Position numbers and translations under genes: made by a program
The notes under the pieces: model-generated
The model's database searches: none
Told to the model about the DNA's origin: nothing
What the model saw: only the letters and a program-made list of their open reading frames with translations
Shown: positions 63,691 through 64,000 of the stretch, one piece after another
Layout: each line of letters starts with the position of its first letter
Position numbering within the stretch: position 1 is the first letter of the stretch
From: Mastigias papua
Taxonomy: Eukaryota; Cnidaria; Scyphozoa; Rhizostomeae; Mastigiidae
Length of the DNA: 64,000 bases
NCBI GenBank assembly: GCA_964019165.1
Contig: OZ025287.1
Coordinates: 6,860,344-6,924,343 of the forward strand
Direction of reading: 5' to 3'

Positions 63691-64000
63691 ATGTATGGGC
63701 CTAAACAACACACTGCAGCAAATGAATCGAATTACATGACCATGAGAATAGCAACATTCAATGTCAGAGGATTGATGCAAAATCACAAGAAAGTATCTCT
63801 TGCCGACGACCTACAAAAATATAAGATAACCGTAGCCTGCATTCAAGAAACACACATTAACAATGATGGCGCTATTAACATCAAAACGTCGGACAATTCC
63901 AGCACGTATACACTGTATCACGTCAGTTCACCTGATAGTCATCACGGTTGCGGAATTATAATTGATAGAAACACAGAATGCGCTTTTACCAAAATTAACG
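63691..64000 (+). CDS. LINE ORF2 start: endonuclease domain (truncated by window end)
   Basis: An open frame runs from the ATG at 63691 (MYGPKQHTAANESNYM) to the window end, after an in-frame stop at 63658-63660. An internal ATG at 63736 is also possible. It reads RIATFNVRGLMQNHKKVSLA, then VACIQETHI, then HHGCGIIIDR. These are the first blocks of the endonuclease/exonuclease/phosphatase domain of non-LTR retrotransposons: the Asn in FNVRG and the metal-binding Glu in IQETH are both present. No stop or frameshift is seen in the 103 codons visible, so this copy may be full length and young. The 5' UTR probably begins near 63472 after the TA repeat. Confidence 0.85.
   Translation, partial: MYGPKQHTAANESNYMTMRIATFNVRGLMQNHKKVSLADDLQKYKITVACIQETHINNDGAINIKTSDNSSTYTLYHVSSPDSHHGCGIIIDRNTECAFTKIN

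Overview
This window reads as nuclear DNA of an invertebrate animal, most likely a cnidarian and probably an anthozoan. The basis is long AT-rich introns with consensus GT/AG splice sites, a metazoan MYDGF-type secreted factor, an IkB-type ankyrin protein, and a dense mix of non-LTR, BEL/Pao, Penelope-like and DNA-transposon remnants. The LINE C-termini resemble those common in coral genomes. The phylum is an inference; no rRNA or mitochondrial marker is present. There are no prokaryotic genes, operons or CRISPR arrays.

Four host genes can be rebuilt exon by exon with matching splice phases. (1) On the + strand, 550-8638, is the 3' half of a WD40-repeat gene (four exons, 140 residues). (2) On the - strand, 24084-20576, is a two-exon class I SAM-dependent methyltransferase with an N-terminal winged helix (366 residues, complete). 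(3) On the - strand, 46048-37940, is a five-exon IkB/Cactus/Bcl-3-like ankyrin gene (277 residues, complete). (4) On the + strand, 50705-57976, is a seven-exon MYDGF homologue (169 residues, complete with signal peptide). No functional link among the four is evident.

The intergenic and intronic DNA is mostly mobile elements, often nested. From 9.5 to 19.2 kb lie two Penelope-like fragments, a minus-strand BEL/Pao remnant split by a CR1-like LINE, and a plus-strand BEL/Pao remnant split by a 1.7 kb inverted-repeat transposon. From 24.9 to 26.2 kb lies a Penelope-like element with an inverted copy of its own 3' end; both ends carry a hammerhead-ribozyme fold. From 28.9 to 35.4 kb lie a 1.4 kb element with perfect inverted ends, a CR1-like LINE, a foldback element and an RTE-type LINE. 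The IkB introns hold a CAGGG-ended element and a 1 kb trinucleotide repeat. A 2.0 kb element with about 345 bp, near-identical terminal inverted repeats and a 9 bp target-site duplication (Mutator-like architecture) sits about 110 bp upstream of the IkB start codon. The MYDGF introns hold a foldback element and a tRNA-derived SINE. The right end has a GTACGTAC-rich MITE, two long (TA)n tracts around a perfect 73 bp palindrome, and the start of a LINE ORF cut by the window edge.
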